Virus record (IMG/VR): IMGVR_UViG_3300036781_000805
Coordinates: 1-49,424 of that record
Length of the DNA: 49,424 nucleotides
DNA from: a virus
Direction: 5' to 3' (one strand)
Part shown: positions 31,490 to 40,214 of the stretch, one piece after another
How positions within the stretch are numbered: position 1 is the first letter of the stretch
Layout of the letters: the number at the start of each line of letters is the position of its first letter
The notes under the pieces: generated by a model
The model's input: the letters and a program-made list of their open reading frames with translations, nothing else
Database searches by the model: none
Told to the model about the DNA's origin: nothing
Position numbers and translations under genes: made by a program

Positions 31490-31695
31490 TCAGCCATTCG
31501 GACTTCGCCTCCGACCTCGTGTCGAAGGCGACCGGGTGGCTGGATTGGGACTTCGACCGGGCGATGCGCGCGGATTGTTGCGCCATCATGCTGGCCTACG
31601 AGGGCAAGCTCGACATGCTCAGGGCGATCTATGGATCGGGCGAGGATGACGACGACGAGGAGCTCGAGCCGTTCCAGCCCGGGCTGCTGCGTTAG
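31486..31695 (+). CDS. Second tail-chaperone segment, likely made by -1 frameshift or reinitiation
   Basis: 69 residues: LISHSDFASDLVSKATGWLD, WDFDRAMRADCCAIMLAYEG, KLDMLRAIYGSGEDDDDEEL. The frame is -1 relative to the chaperone and is open from well before the chaperone stop. There is no good start codon (CTG overlapping the TGA, or an internal GTG at about 31519). A GT-type fusion by -1 slippage near the CCCTTCT at the end of the first gene is possible, though that heptamer is not a classic slippery site; CTG reinitiation is the alternative. Confidence 0.6.
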   Translation: MISHSDFASDLVSKATGWLDWDFDRAMRADCCAIMLAYEGKLDMLRAIYGSGEDDDDEELEPFQPGLLR

Positions 31696-31696
31696 A

Positions 31697-32179
31697 CTAC
31701 TTCGACCGCTTGACCCGTGGATTGATGTTGTCGAATACCTGCTGCGCCGGGAAGGTGTTGGGTGGCAGCATATCCTTTGGGCCGGGCGACCAGACTCGGA
31801 CCATGACATCCTGACCGGGATCGACGATGTTGTATGAGAAACCGGGATTGTAGGTGGCGAAGGATGTGGATCCTATCGTCGACATGCTCAGCGTTCCTGG
31901 CGTTTGCACCGCAGACTGGTACGTCGTGTCCTTCCCGCCGAGGATGGTAAAGCTCGTGACTCCCTTGCCGAGTGCAAGTTCTGCGGACTTCAGCAAGACG
32001 TAATCGGTGATCGTGCCAGCGCTCGTGTAGCCATTGCCCAGAGCTGAAATGCGATAGGTGTCGTTGGTTACTGGCACTGCATCGATGCCTCCGAGAAGAC
32101 CCGGCTTGCCGTAGGGCGTCGAGCAAGCCGCGAGCATAGCGAAACACGCACTAAGAAGTGCGATGCGAAGCGCAGTCAT
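31697..32179 (-). CDS. CC0125/CC1285-like lipoprotein (moron)
   Basis: 160 aa. Lipoprotein signal ALRIALLSACFAMLAACSTP with lipobox LAAC, so it would be exported and lipidated. The mature part (GLLGGIDAVPVTNDTYRISA, TDYVLLKSAELALGKGVTSF) matches the Caulobacter-type CC0125/CC1285 lipoprotein family of unknown function. Transcribed against the late operon. Probable lysogenic-conversion gene at the cell envelope. Confidence 0.75.
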   Translation of the reverse strand: MTALRIALLSACFAMLAACSTPYGKPGLLGGIDAVPVTNDTYRISALGNGYTSAGTITDYVLLKSAELALGKGVTSFTILGGKDTTYQSAVQTPGTLSMSTIGSTSFATYNPGFSYNIVDPGQDVMVRVWSPGPKDMLPPNTFPAQQVFDNINPRVKRSK

Positions 32180-32249
32180 TATTGAAATCTCCCCCAAATA
32201 TTCGTGCATCCAATCACGAGCCGGAGGGGTCAGCAAGTGGCTTCGAAAT

Positions 32250-32528
32250 CTACTCGTCGGACAGCACAGTGACCTCGTGGCTGAATTCTTTCTCGGTCCA
32301 CATCATGACGAAACCACCGATGAAGACGAGGATCGACAGGGCCAGCAGACCGATCTGCAGCCACGGCAGAACGGCAAAGTCATAGCCGGTCGCCGAGTAG
32401 ACGGCGAGGCCGGCAAAAGCCCAAGCCGCAACGAATGGTCCCGCTAGGGCGCCGATAATCAACAGCCAGACGCCGACCTTGCCGATCGGCGACAGTCTGG
32501 ACGTCGTCTTGATCAAAAACCTGCTCAA
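32250..32528 (-). CDS. Two-pass membrane protein (moron)
   Basis: 92 aa with hydrophobic spans VGVWLLIIGALAGPFVAAWA and LPWLQIGLLALSILVFIGGF. No recognised family. Leftward like the lipoprotein gene it precedes, so the two may be one transcript and one envelope function. Superinfection exclusion is a testable guess. Confidence 0.65.
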   Translation of the reverse strand: MSRFLIKTTSRLSPIGKVGVWLLIIGALAGPFVAAWAFAGLAVYSATGYDFAVLPWLQIGLLALSILVFIGGFVMMWTEKEFSHEVTVLSDE

Positions 32529-32584
32529 CCGGGCCTCCCTAATGGGCGCGGAAGCTATCGCTCGACTGTCTTGGGAGCAAGCCT

Positions 32585-34882
32585 ATGGCCGATGAAGCTG
32601 GCACAGCAGGGTCTGTTGTCGTCGAAATCGGCGGGAATATTGCCCCTTTTGAGGCGGCCCTCAACCGCGCGAGGCAGCTCGCCACCGCCTTCGATGTGTC
32701 AACCAGCAAGGGACTTTCGTCCAGCACGACTGCGGCAATGACACAAGTCAGCGCCGTGGCGGCCCAGAGCACTGCCGCATTGGCCAAAGTGTCGGCGCCG
32801 GCCTCGGCTGCTGCCGCTCAAATCAATCGGGTCGCAGCCTCGTCGGTCGCCGCGGCGAGCGGGCTCAAGAACACGTCCTTCCAGACCGCCAACATCGCGG
32901 CACAGTTCCAGGACATCGCGGTCCAGCTTCAGTCCGGGCAAAGCCCGCTAATCATCGCACTACAGCAGGGCACGCAGCTCTCTGCGGCGCTCGGCGGCGG
33001 CAAGGGCGTAAAGGGCACGCTGGGCGCGCTGGCGAGCGGGTTTGGCGCGCTGTTGTCGCCCGTCAGCCTCCTCACGGTTGGCTTCATCGCCTTGGGTGGC
33101 ATCGGCGTGCAGGCGTTGCTTGCAATGATGCCCAAGGTGAAGAGCCTTGACGACCTTCTCACTGAGCACACCCAGCTTATCGGCGAGATCAAACAGGCAT
33201 GGGCCGGCGCCGCTGATGGCCTCGACGCCTATGATCGCAAGAGCCAGACGCTGCTTGCCGCTCAGGCGCGCACGAACGCCTCGCTGCTGGCCGCACAGTC
33301 TCGCCAGAAGAATTCCTCGCTGCTTGAGCAGATCGGCGTCACGATCGCACCCGATGCCGTGGTCGGCAACCAAGCCGACTACCTCGTCAAGCAACAGTTC
33401 AAGCCGTTCGCGGACGCCATCGAGGACCTGCGCGCGCGCATCAAAGCGGGCAAGCCCGACTTCGACGCGTTCTATGCGGCGATCGATAAGAAGGTCTCCG
33501 CAGACCCGGGCCTGCGGACGCTCGCCGACCAGCTCGAGGTGGCGACCGGTGACGCCTATGACCTAGCCCAAGCGCTGGGCCAGGCCGGCGCCGCGGCGCA
33601 GACCATTGGCAGCGACAAATATTCGAAGGTGATCGGCGACTTCGCGGCCCTGACCGGCAACAAGAAGCCGGACTCCAACGCACAGTACGGGACCGATCAA
33701 GCCGCCGCTGCCGCACAGTCGACTGCGGCCTACCGGCTGCAGCTTCAGGCCATCACCGCCTTGTCGCCAGCCCAGCAGGGTCAGGTCGCCTACGCGCAGA
33801 AGCTGAACGAGCTTTCGAGCACCAGCCTTTCGCAGGCACGACAAATCCAGGAAGCAGAACAGGCCCGCACTCTCGCGGTGACGCAGGCTCAGTTTGCCGT
33901 GGGCCGAGCCGATCAGGCCCGCCTCCTCGCCGCCAACCAGAACATTACCTCCGCCAAGACCGACCTCTCGACCATCGGCTTGTCGATCAGCGAGACACAG
34001 CGCCTGACCTTCGTTCGCCAGCAGCTTGCCTCGGCGGAGTCGGAAGCAGCGCAGAACGGCGTTTCTGTCTCCCAAGCCTATATCGCCAAGATCAAGGAAA
34101 TTGGCGCGGCCTATGGGGAGGTCCAGCAGAAGATCGCCGAGAGCAAGGCGATGTCGGATGCCGTGTTCGCGACCAGCCAGTTCGGCCGGACCTCGAGCGA
34201 GCAGGGCATCGCCTCGACGCTGCGCGGGATCTACGGCGACGACTTCCAGTCCCACATGGATGGCGCCATTGCGCAGCAGCTTCGGTACAACGACGCGCTT
34301 CAGCAGGGCCAGCAGCTCGCCCAGAGTTTTGGCTCGACGCTGATCAGCGACTTCAGCCAGGGCAAAGGTGTCGTCGACACTCTGACCGACGCATTCGGCA
34401 ATCTTGGGCAGCAGCTTCTGCAGATCGCGCTCAACCAGGCAATTGCGCAACTGTTCTCGTCGCTGCTCGGCGGTGGCTTCGGCTCCATTGCGGGCGGTGC
34501 TGCCATCCCCTCGGGTGGCTTTACGCCCGGCCTTACCGGGCCGAAGCTCTTCGATGTGGGCGGCTACACCGGCAATGGCGGAAGACTTCAGCCAGCGGGC
34601 ATCGTCCATCGCGGCGAATATGTATTCGACGCCAGCTCGACGGCTCGCATTGGCGTTCCCCGCCTCAACGCCCTCCGAGGCTATGCCGACGGTGGGCTGG
34701 TCGGGGCGAACGGGAACGGTAACCGCGCCGCCAATCAGAACATCCGCGATGTCCACCTTCACTTCGCTTTCGACCTGAGCGGTGCCAAGCCGGGCGTTTC
34801 GAGCGAGATGGACCAGTGGGCTCGGCTGCAGCTCCCGGGCATCGTTCGCAAGATCGTTAACGATCCCCACGCGGTGGGCTGA
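32585..34882 (+). CDS. Tape measure protein
   Basis: 765 aa. Begins GSVVVEIGGNIAPFEAALNR, the typical tape-measure start. A long helical and Ala/Gln-rich body follows (FQDIAVQLQSGQSPLIIALQ then QGTQLSAALGGG, the lambda-H-like transmembrane/annealing segment LLSPVSLLTVGFIALGGIG). The C-terminus has GGYTGNGGRLQPAGIVHRGE and DASSTARIGVPRLNALRGYA, conserved in lambda-like tape measures. Sets tail length (roughly 0.15 nm per residue would give about 115 nm). Confidence 0.9.
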   Translation: MADEAGTAGSVVVEIGGNIAPFEAALNRARQLATAFDVSTSKGLSSSTTAAMTQVSAVAAQSTAALAKVSAPASAAAAQINRVAASSVAAASGLKNTSFQTANIAAQFQDIAVQLQSGQSPLIIALQQGTQLSAALGGGKGVKGTLGALASGFGALLSPVSLLTVGFIALGGIGVQALLAMMPKVKSLDDLLTEHTQLIGEIKQAWAGAADGLDAYDRKSQTLLAAQARTNASLLAAQSRQKNSSLLEQIGVTIAPDAVVGNQADYLVKQQFKPFADAIEDLRARIKAGKPDFDAFYAAIDKKVSADPGLRTLADQLEVATGDAYDLAQALGQAGAAAQTIGSDKYSKVIGDFAALTGNKKPDSNAQYGTDQAAAAAQSTAAYRLQLQAITALSPAQQGQVAYAQKLNELSSTSLSQARQIQEAEQARTLAVTQAQFAVGRADQARLLAANQNITSAKTDLSTIGLSISETQRLTFVRQQLASAESEAAQNGVSVSQAYIAKIKEIGAAYGEVQQKIAESKAMSDAVFATSQFGRTSSEQGIASTLRGIYGDDFQSHMDGAIAQQLRYNDALQQGQQLAQSFGSTLISDFSQGKGVVDTLTDAFGNLGQQLLQIALNQAIAQLFSSLLGGGFGSIAGGAAIPSGGFTPGLTGPKLFDVGGYTGNGGRLQPAGIVHRGEYVFDASSTARIGVPRLNALRGYADGGLVGANGNGNRAANQNIRDVHLHFAFDLSGAKPGVSSEMDQWARLQLPGIVRKIVNDPHAVG

Positions 34883-35532
34883 TGGCAGCAACATTCCCTT
34901 TGCCGGCGGCATCGCTCGCCGATCTGCTTCCCATTGCCTCGGGCCTGTGGGAGCCGATCTACTCCGATGAGTTTTCTGGCCTGGGCTCGGGCGAGATGCT
35001 GAACGCCAGCTTGGCGCCGATGCTGTGGGGTGCGTCGGTAGAAGCCGGGCCGATGTACCTGTCGGCCGCAAAGCAGCTGCGTGCTCGTATCCTGTTGCTC
35101 GACGGGTCATCGAACGCGCTCTACTTCTGGAGCCCGGAGGCGAAGGCCCCTCAGGCCGACCCAGATGGCGCCTCGCTCGGCGCCTCGACGGTGAAAGTCA
35201 AATCGGTGGGCGACGACAACAAGTCGCTCGCCCTCAAGGGGCTACCGGCAGGGTACGCGCTGACGATCGGCGATATGGTGGCAGTCGACTACGGCAGCCG
35301 GCGCGCGCTCTTCGCTCTCGCCGCCAGCGGCAATGCGGACGGTAGCGGCGACACCGCCGAGATAGAGGTGCGCCCACACATCCGGCCCGGCGTTGTCACC
35401 GATTGCCTCGCCTATCTCGTAAAGCCAGCGGCCAAGGTGAAAATCGTGCCCAGCACCCTGAAGATCAATTCGACGGGTGGTGCGCTTGCAACGATCACTT
35501 TCGATATCCGCCAGACCCTGCAGGCCGGCTGA
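34882..35532 (+). CDS. Distal tail protein candidate, 216 aa
   Basis: First gene after the tape measure and coupled by one-base overlap. Beta-rich with PIYSDEFSGLGSGEMLNASL, ALYFWSPEAKAPQADPDGAS, VKSVGDDNKSLALKGLPAGY and TDCLAYLVKPAAKVKIVPST, then ATITFDIRQTLQAG. Fits the GTA gp12/distal-tail slot of alphaproteobacterial siphoviruses. Confidence 0.7.
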   Translation: MAATFPLPAASLADLLPIASGLWEPIYSDEFSGLGSGEMLNASLAPMLWGASVEAGPMYLSAAKQLRARILLLDGSSNALYFWSPEAKAPQADPDGASLGASTVKVKSVGDDNKSLALKGLPAGYALTIGDMVAVDYGSRRALFALAASGNADGSGDTAEIEVRPHIRPGVVTDCLAYLVKPAAKVKIVPSTLKINSTGGALATITFDIRQTLQAG

Positions 35533-36152
35533 TGGTGCGCCCTCTCGACGTGGACACGCAGACCGCTATTCGCAATAGGTCGGCAATCGTCCCGCGCAAC
35601 TTCATTGTCATCACCGCGAAGAACCGCGATAGCGGCGAGCCGTCGGTGCGCTGCTTCTGGGATGAAGCCGAGACCGTAGTCACCAATGTGCTCGATGAGA
35701 ACGGCGACAATGTCAGCCAGACCTTTGTCGGCGATGGGGCGATCCTCGACATGGACCCGGTGCCGATGCGCATCGGGCTCGAAGTGCGCACGGTGCAAAT
35801 CACGCTGAGCGCGTTGCACAGCGAAGTGCTTGCCCTGGTGCGCGGCGACCAGCCGCGCGGCGCCACTGTCGAAATCTATCGCGGCTTGCTCGATCCGGCG
35901 TCGATGCTGCTGGTGGCGGTGCCGCGCATCCGGTTTCTCGGCAAGATCAACGAAGCGCCGATCGCGACGGCTGCGGCCGGCGGCGAAAGTACGGTGATAC
36001 TGCGCGTGGTCAGCCACACTCGCGAGCTGACGCGGACCAACCCCGCCAAAAAGAGCGACGCGCAGCAGCAGCTGCGCAGCGGCGACCGGTTCCGACGCTA
36101 CACCAATGTCGCGGGCGACTGGGACATCTGGTGGGGTGAGAAAGCCAGCTGA
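35532..36152 (+). CDS. Tail tip (baseplate hub) protein, 206 aa
   Basis: Start at 35532 overlaps the previous stop (TGATG). Contains PRNFIVITAKNRDSGEPSVR, IGLEVRTVQITLSALHSEVL, RGATVEIYRGLLDPASMLLV and STVILRVVSHTRELTRTNPA, a beta pattern common in tail-hub proteins that precede the central fibre. No peptidase motif seen. Confidence 0.7.
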   Translation: MVRPLDVDTQTAIRNRSAIVPRNFIVITAKNRDSGEPSVRCFWDEAETVVTNVLDENGDNVSQTFVGDGAILDMDPVPMRIGLEVRTVQITLSALHSEVLALVRGDQPRGATVEIYRGLLDPASMLLVAVPRIRFLGKINEAPIATAAAGGESTVILRVVSHTRELTRTNPAKKSDAQQQLRSGDRFRRYTNVAGDWDIWWGEKAS

Positions 36153-38596
36153 TGCCCGTCTTCCTGATCAACATTCTCATCGGCGTTGCGCTCAACGTCG
36201 CGGCGAGCCTGCTCGGCTCGATCTTCGCCAAGCCGGCACCGAAGATTTCGCAGGCGGCTAGTGGTATCCGGGCGACTGAAACCACGGGGGGCGACGAGCC
36301 GCTGAGCTTCATCGTCGGGCGCTATGGCACCGCGGGGCATCGCGAGTATTCCGGCACGTGGGGCAATGATGGCGATACACCCAATGCCTATTACACGCTG
36401 ATCCGGTCGGTCTCCGATCTGCCGGTGCGTGGTCTGGCGGGCCTCTTCGTTGATGGTGAAAAGGTCACCATCGGCGACACGCACGCGACCAATGGCTATC
36501 CGGTGCTCGAATATCGTCGCGGCTCCACGGATTACCTCTGGATCGAGTTCTTCGACGGCACGCAGACGACGGCCGACAGCTTCATGCTGGCCAAGTTCGG
36601 GAGCGATCCCGACCGGTCCTGGTCGTCGGACATGATCGGCCGCGGCATCGCCTATGCGCGGCTCACCGCCCGGTTCAATCGCGAGATTTTCAACGGGCTA
36701 CCCGACCCATTCTTCGAGATCGATGGCATCACGATCACCGACCCGCGCGGCGATGGTGGACAGGACAACCCGGTGGCGCAGGTGCACCAGGTGCTGAGCG
36801 GCATCAACTATGGCGATGAATGGGTGTGGGGCCTGCAGGGATTGCCGGCGACGCGCCTGCCGGCAGATGTGTGGCCGGCGCAGATGGACAAATGCGATGT
36901 CGGCATCGACCTCGCCGGCGGCGCCACCGAGCCGCGTTTCCGCACCGGCGCCGAGATCACGGTCGACCAGCAACCGATCGATGTCATCACCGATTTGCTG
37001 GAGGCCTGCAACGGCCGCATTGCCGAGATCGGCGGCATCTACAAGATCCTCGTCGCGGAGCCGGCCGACCCGATCGCCAGCTTCACCGACGATGATGTGA
37101 TCATTTCGGAGGGGCAGAGTTTCGACCCGTTCCCCGGGCTGGAGAGCACCTTCAACGGCGTGACCTCGAGCTACGTCGAGCCGGTTGAAAAGTGGTCGGT
37201 GAAGCAGGCGCCGCCGCTGACCAATGCCGACCTCGAGGCGGCCGACGACGATCGAAGATTGCCGGCCGAGATCAGCAATGCCCACGTTTATTCAGTGACG
37301 CAGCGGCAGCGGCTCGACAGCGCATTGCTGCTCGAGGATCGACGCTTTCGCTCGCACACGATGACGATGCCGCCGGAATGGTGGGAATACGAGGTGCTCG
37401 ACGCGGTCGAATGGACCTCGGCGCGCAATGGCTACGCCGCCAAGGTTGGTCTCATCACCACGATGGACGACCTGCCGACCGGCAACCAGTTCATCGGCTG
37501 GAAAGAGCAGGATCCGGCGGATTATAGCTGGGCAACGGAGGATGAGCAGCCCTCGGACGTGACGCCGATTACCATCCAGCGGCCGGCGCCGCAGGTGATG
37601 GATGGCTGGACCGCGAGCCCGGCGACGTTCTTCGATGCAGACGACAATGCGCGCCGACCTAGCATCGAGGTGACGTTCGTTGCCGGCCTCGTGGACGTTC
37701 GAGCAGTTGGCATGCAGGTGCGGCTGGCTGGACAGACAGCCCTCGTGTTCACCGGCGAGATTCCGTACGACGCGCTATCCGCCAGCAACTCGGTCTTGTT
37801 GAACGCCGTTCTTATTGGAAACACCGACTACGAGGTCCGCGGCCGTTACGTGCCGTACTCAGCCCGTGAAACCCTATGGTCCAATCAGGACCTCGACGGG
37901 ACTGATGGCGCCTGGCTTGGTGTAACGACGCCGAACATCCCGGATGCGGTAGTGACCGACATTCAAGTGACGCAGCTCGGCCAGGAGCTGCAAAACGCCT
38001 ACGGCCTCGTCACCGACCCGAGCATCGGCGGCGGCGTCCCGGCCCAACTGCTGGCGCTCGAGCAACTCGCGGCGCAACTGGCCGAGACGGTGATGACCGT
38101 CTCCGACACAGTGCGGCAGCGGCTCGATATTCTGGACGTCCAGCGCGATGGGGCGGCAGCGGCGATCATTCAAAGCCAGAAGGCGATACTGACGGAGACC
38201 GAGGCGCGGGCGCAGGCGATCACCGAGGTCGTTGCGCAGTTCGGCGATGCATTGGCCGATGGCTATTTGAAGCTGGAGGCGACCGCGAATACCGAGACCG
38301 CTGAGGTGTCGATCAGCGCGAAGGTCAAGGCGTCGATGGGTGACGCGGTATCGCAGGCGGCATGGGTCTTGCGCGCCGCAGTGACCGAGGACGGCGATAC
38401 GGCTGACTTCGCGGTCATGGGCAAACTCTACGTCCTGGTGCCCGGCGGCGATGGCTCGCTGATTACGGCGATCGAGACGCTCGGCGACGGGACCATCAAG
38501 TTCTCCGGGACCCGCATGGGCCGCATCGATAGCCTCGACGGGCTCAGCTATATCGACTTCAGCGACGGCATCGACATCTACTCGGAGACCACGTGA
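36152..38596 (+). CDS. Central tail fibre / tip attachment protein (gpJ-like, DUF1983 C-terminus)
   Basis: 814 aa. An N-terminal hydrophobic helix (FLINILIGVALNVAASLLGS) and the tail-tip domains IVGRYGTAGHREYSG, LPVRGLAGLFVDGEKV and a region with QVLSGINYGDEWVWGLQGLP are typical of gpJ-type hub fibres. The C-terminal coiled region (TVMTVSDTVRQRLDILDVQR, then QSQKAILTETEARAQAITEV) resembles DUF1983. Attaches tail to cell and may trigger ejection. Confidence 0.8.
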   Translation: MPVFLINILIGVALNVAASLLGSIFAKPAPKISQAASGIRATETTGGDEPLSFIVGRYGTAGHREYSGTWGNDGDTPNAYYTLIRSVSDLPVRGLAGLFVDGEKVTIGDTHATNGYPVLEYRRGSTDYLWIEFFDGTQTTADSFMLAKFGSDPDRSWSSDMIGRGIAYARLTARFNREIFNGLPDPFFEIDGITITDPRGDGGQDNPVAQVHQVLSGINYGDEWVWGLQGLPATRLPADVWPAQMDKCDVGIDLAGGATEPRFRTGAEITVDQQPIDVITDLLEACNGRIAEIGGIYKILVAEPADPIASFTDDDVIISEGQSFDPFPGLESTFNGVTSSYVEPVEKWSVKQAPPLTNADLEAADDDRRLPAEISNAHVYSVTQRQRLDSALLLEDRRFRSHTMTMPPEWWEYEVLDAVEWTSARNGYAAKVGLITTMDDLPTGNQFIGWKEQDPADYSWATEDEQPSDVTPITIQRPAPQVMDGWTASPATFFDADDNARRPSIEVTFVAGLVDVRAVGMQVRLAGQTALVFTGEIPYDALSASNSVLLNAVLIGNTDYEVRGRYVPYSARETLWSNQDLDGTDGAWLGVTTPNIPDAVVTDIQVTQLGQELQNAYGLVTDPSIGGGVPAQLLALEQLAAQLAETVMTVSDTVRQRLDILDVQRDGAAAAIIQSQKAILTETEARAQAITEVVAQFGDALADGYLKLEATANTETAEVSISAKVKASMGDAVSQAAWVLRAAVTEDGDTADFAVMGKLYVLVPGGDGSLITAIETLGDGTIKFSGTRMGRIDSLDGLSYIDFSDGIDIYSETT

Positions 38597-39387
38597 TGTC
38601 GAAGCTTTCCTGGCGGGCGCGCCGGCTAACGTCAGACACGCTGCCCCGGATGGTCGTCTGGGAGACGCCGGCGACCGGCGACAAAATGGCGCCGTTCGAG
38701 CATCCGGAGCAGCATCTCGACCGAGTGTGGTTCTCGTCGACGTTCGACTATTACAAGGTTGCCCACCGGGGGACGCACTCGCTCACCCACGCGGCGGTCG
38801 CCGCGCACACCACCCCCTTCGACAACAGCCCGACCGGCTCGGGATGGGTCATCAACGGCCCTAACATCAACTTCGGCGGTCAGGTCGTGAAAGCCGACCA
38901 GATCCTCTGCACCCACAACCTCGGCTATGTGCCGCGCTACATGGTGGCGCTGGGGAGCACGTTGCTGCCCGACTATTACCCGGTGCAGCGCACCTCAACG
39001 ACGCTTCGCACTGTGTCGTTCTATGCGACCGAGACGGAGATCCGCTGCATCGATATCGGCACGTCGAGCGGGTCGGTCGCCGTCGCTGCGACGACGCTCG
39101 ACTATGACCTGCTGCTGTTTCGCGAGCCGGGTGATGGGTACGATCCGGACCTGCCGGTGTTCTCTGCCAAGCAGGGCATTCTGGGTCAGGGGATCGTGCG
39201 GGCCACGGACTCGCTTCTGCGCCGCTCGGATGATGATGACGCCTCGCCGTTCGATATCATCCTGTCGCCGGCTCTCGACATCGATCGCGGCTTCCCGTGC
39301 TGGGTGCTCCCCGACGGCACGTTCGCGATGGGCAACTATGCCGGCACTCCGCCGACCCCGGCGATCATCCAGTGCGTGGTGACGTAG
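38596..39387 (+). CDS. Tail tip-associated protein, possible receptor-binding, 263 aa
   Basis: No recognised family. HTTPFDNSPTGSGWVINGPN, ILCTHNLGYVPRYMVALGST and FDIILSPALDIDRGFPCWVL suggest a compact beta domain. ATG at 38596 overlaps the fibre stop (TGATG). The HNLGYVPRYMV segment occurs in sphingomonad phage tail genes beside fibres. Confidence 0.55.
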   Translation: MSKLSWRARRLTSDTLPRMVVWETPATGDKMAPFEHPEQHLDRVWFSSTFDYYKVAHRGTHSLTHAAVAAHTTPFDNSPTGSGWVINGPNINFGGQVVKADQILCTHNLGYVPRYMVALGSTLLPDYYPVQRTSTTLRTVSFYATETEIRCIDIGTSSGSVAVAATTLDYDLLLFREPGDGYDPDLPVFSAKQGILGQGIVRATDSLLRRSDDDDASPFDIILSPALDIDRGFPCWVLPDGTFAMGNYAGTPPTPAIIQCVVT

Positions 39388-40199
39388 TGGCCACCAAGAC
39401 GCAGATCACCCCGACCGGGAACTTCCGGATCAGTCGCGACGATGTGACGGTCTTCGAAACGCTCCCCGACCGAAAGCTGTTCACTCTCGTCCCGGACAGC
39501 AAAGTCACGCTGGAGAACTATAGCTTCACCTTCGCCAATCCACGTCGCGACCTCTGGTACTGGTACAGCCAGGGCAAGCAGTCGGGGAATGTGGGCAGCA
39601 ATCTCCTCTATCAATCCGGCTGCTCGAGCGTCACGGCGCTGATCGGCGAGGAATGGGGCCCCGGCCGAACGCAGGACGTGCCGGACGTCTTTCTCGCCGA
39701 CATGCCGCCCTACACCAACTATCTCGACGCGCGCGTCAAGCTGACGCGCACCAAGGCTCCCGACAACATCATGGCGCAGGCGGTGCCGACTGTGGCAGCC
39801 GGCAACTGGAGCGATCTGCGGGCCGGCGGCGGAGCGACCATCATCGAGGGGCTTCCTACCCTGTTCCTGCGCGAGATCGCGATCCTGCTCGACTACCCGG
39901 GCGAGGCGACCGTCAAGGCGTATCTGCGGCTGATGACGTCCATTCGCCAAACCGAGATCACTCTTGCAAGCAGCACCACCAAGCAGGGCTGGACTGTGGG
40001 CACCAGCAACAAGGGCCTCTTCGGCAAGGTCGAGGAAGACAAATACCAAGAGCAGCAGAACCCGACCATTCGGGACGATACCTTCTCACGCAACGGCATC
40101 GTGCCCTGCAAGAAGACGATCAGCGGTGACTGGTCGTCGACCTACACCGGCACCATCGAAATCACCCCGGGACGCTACAGCGTCTCCGACGACGCCTAG
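39387..40199 (+). CDS. Tail protein of unknown function, 270 aa
   Basis: GTG start overlapping the previous TAG. NFRISRDDVTVFETLPDRKL, ENYSFTFANPRRDLWYWYSQ, ADMPPYTNYLDARVKLTRTK and a C-terminal IVPCKKTISGDWSSTYTGTI. No family recognised; context places it in the fibre/adhesin complex. Confidence 0.55.
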   Translation: MATKTQITPTGNFRISRDDVTVFETLPDRKLFTLVPDSKVTLENYSFTFANPRRDLWYWYSQGKQSGNVGSNLLYQSGCSSVTALIGEEWGPGRTQDVPDVFLADMPPYTNYLDARVKLTRTKAPDNIMAQAVPTVAAGNWSDLRAGGGATIIEGLPTLFLREIAILLDYPGEATVKAYLRLMTSIRQTEITLASSTTKQGWTVGTSNKGLFGKVEEDKYQEQQNPTIRDDTFSRNGIVPCKKTISGDWSSTYTGTIEITPGRYSVSDDA

Positions 40200-40214
40200 A
40201 ACGGACCTCCACAC

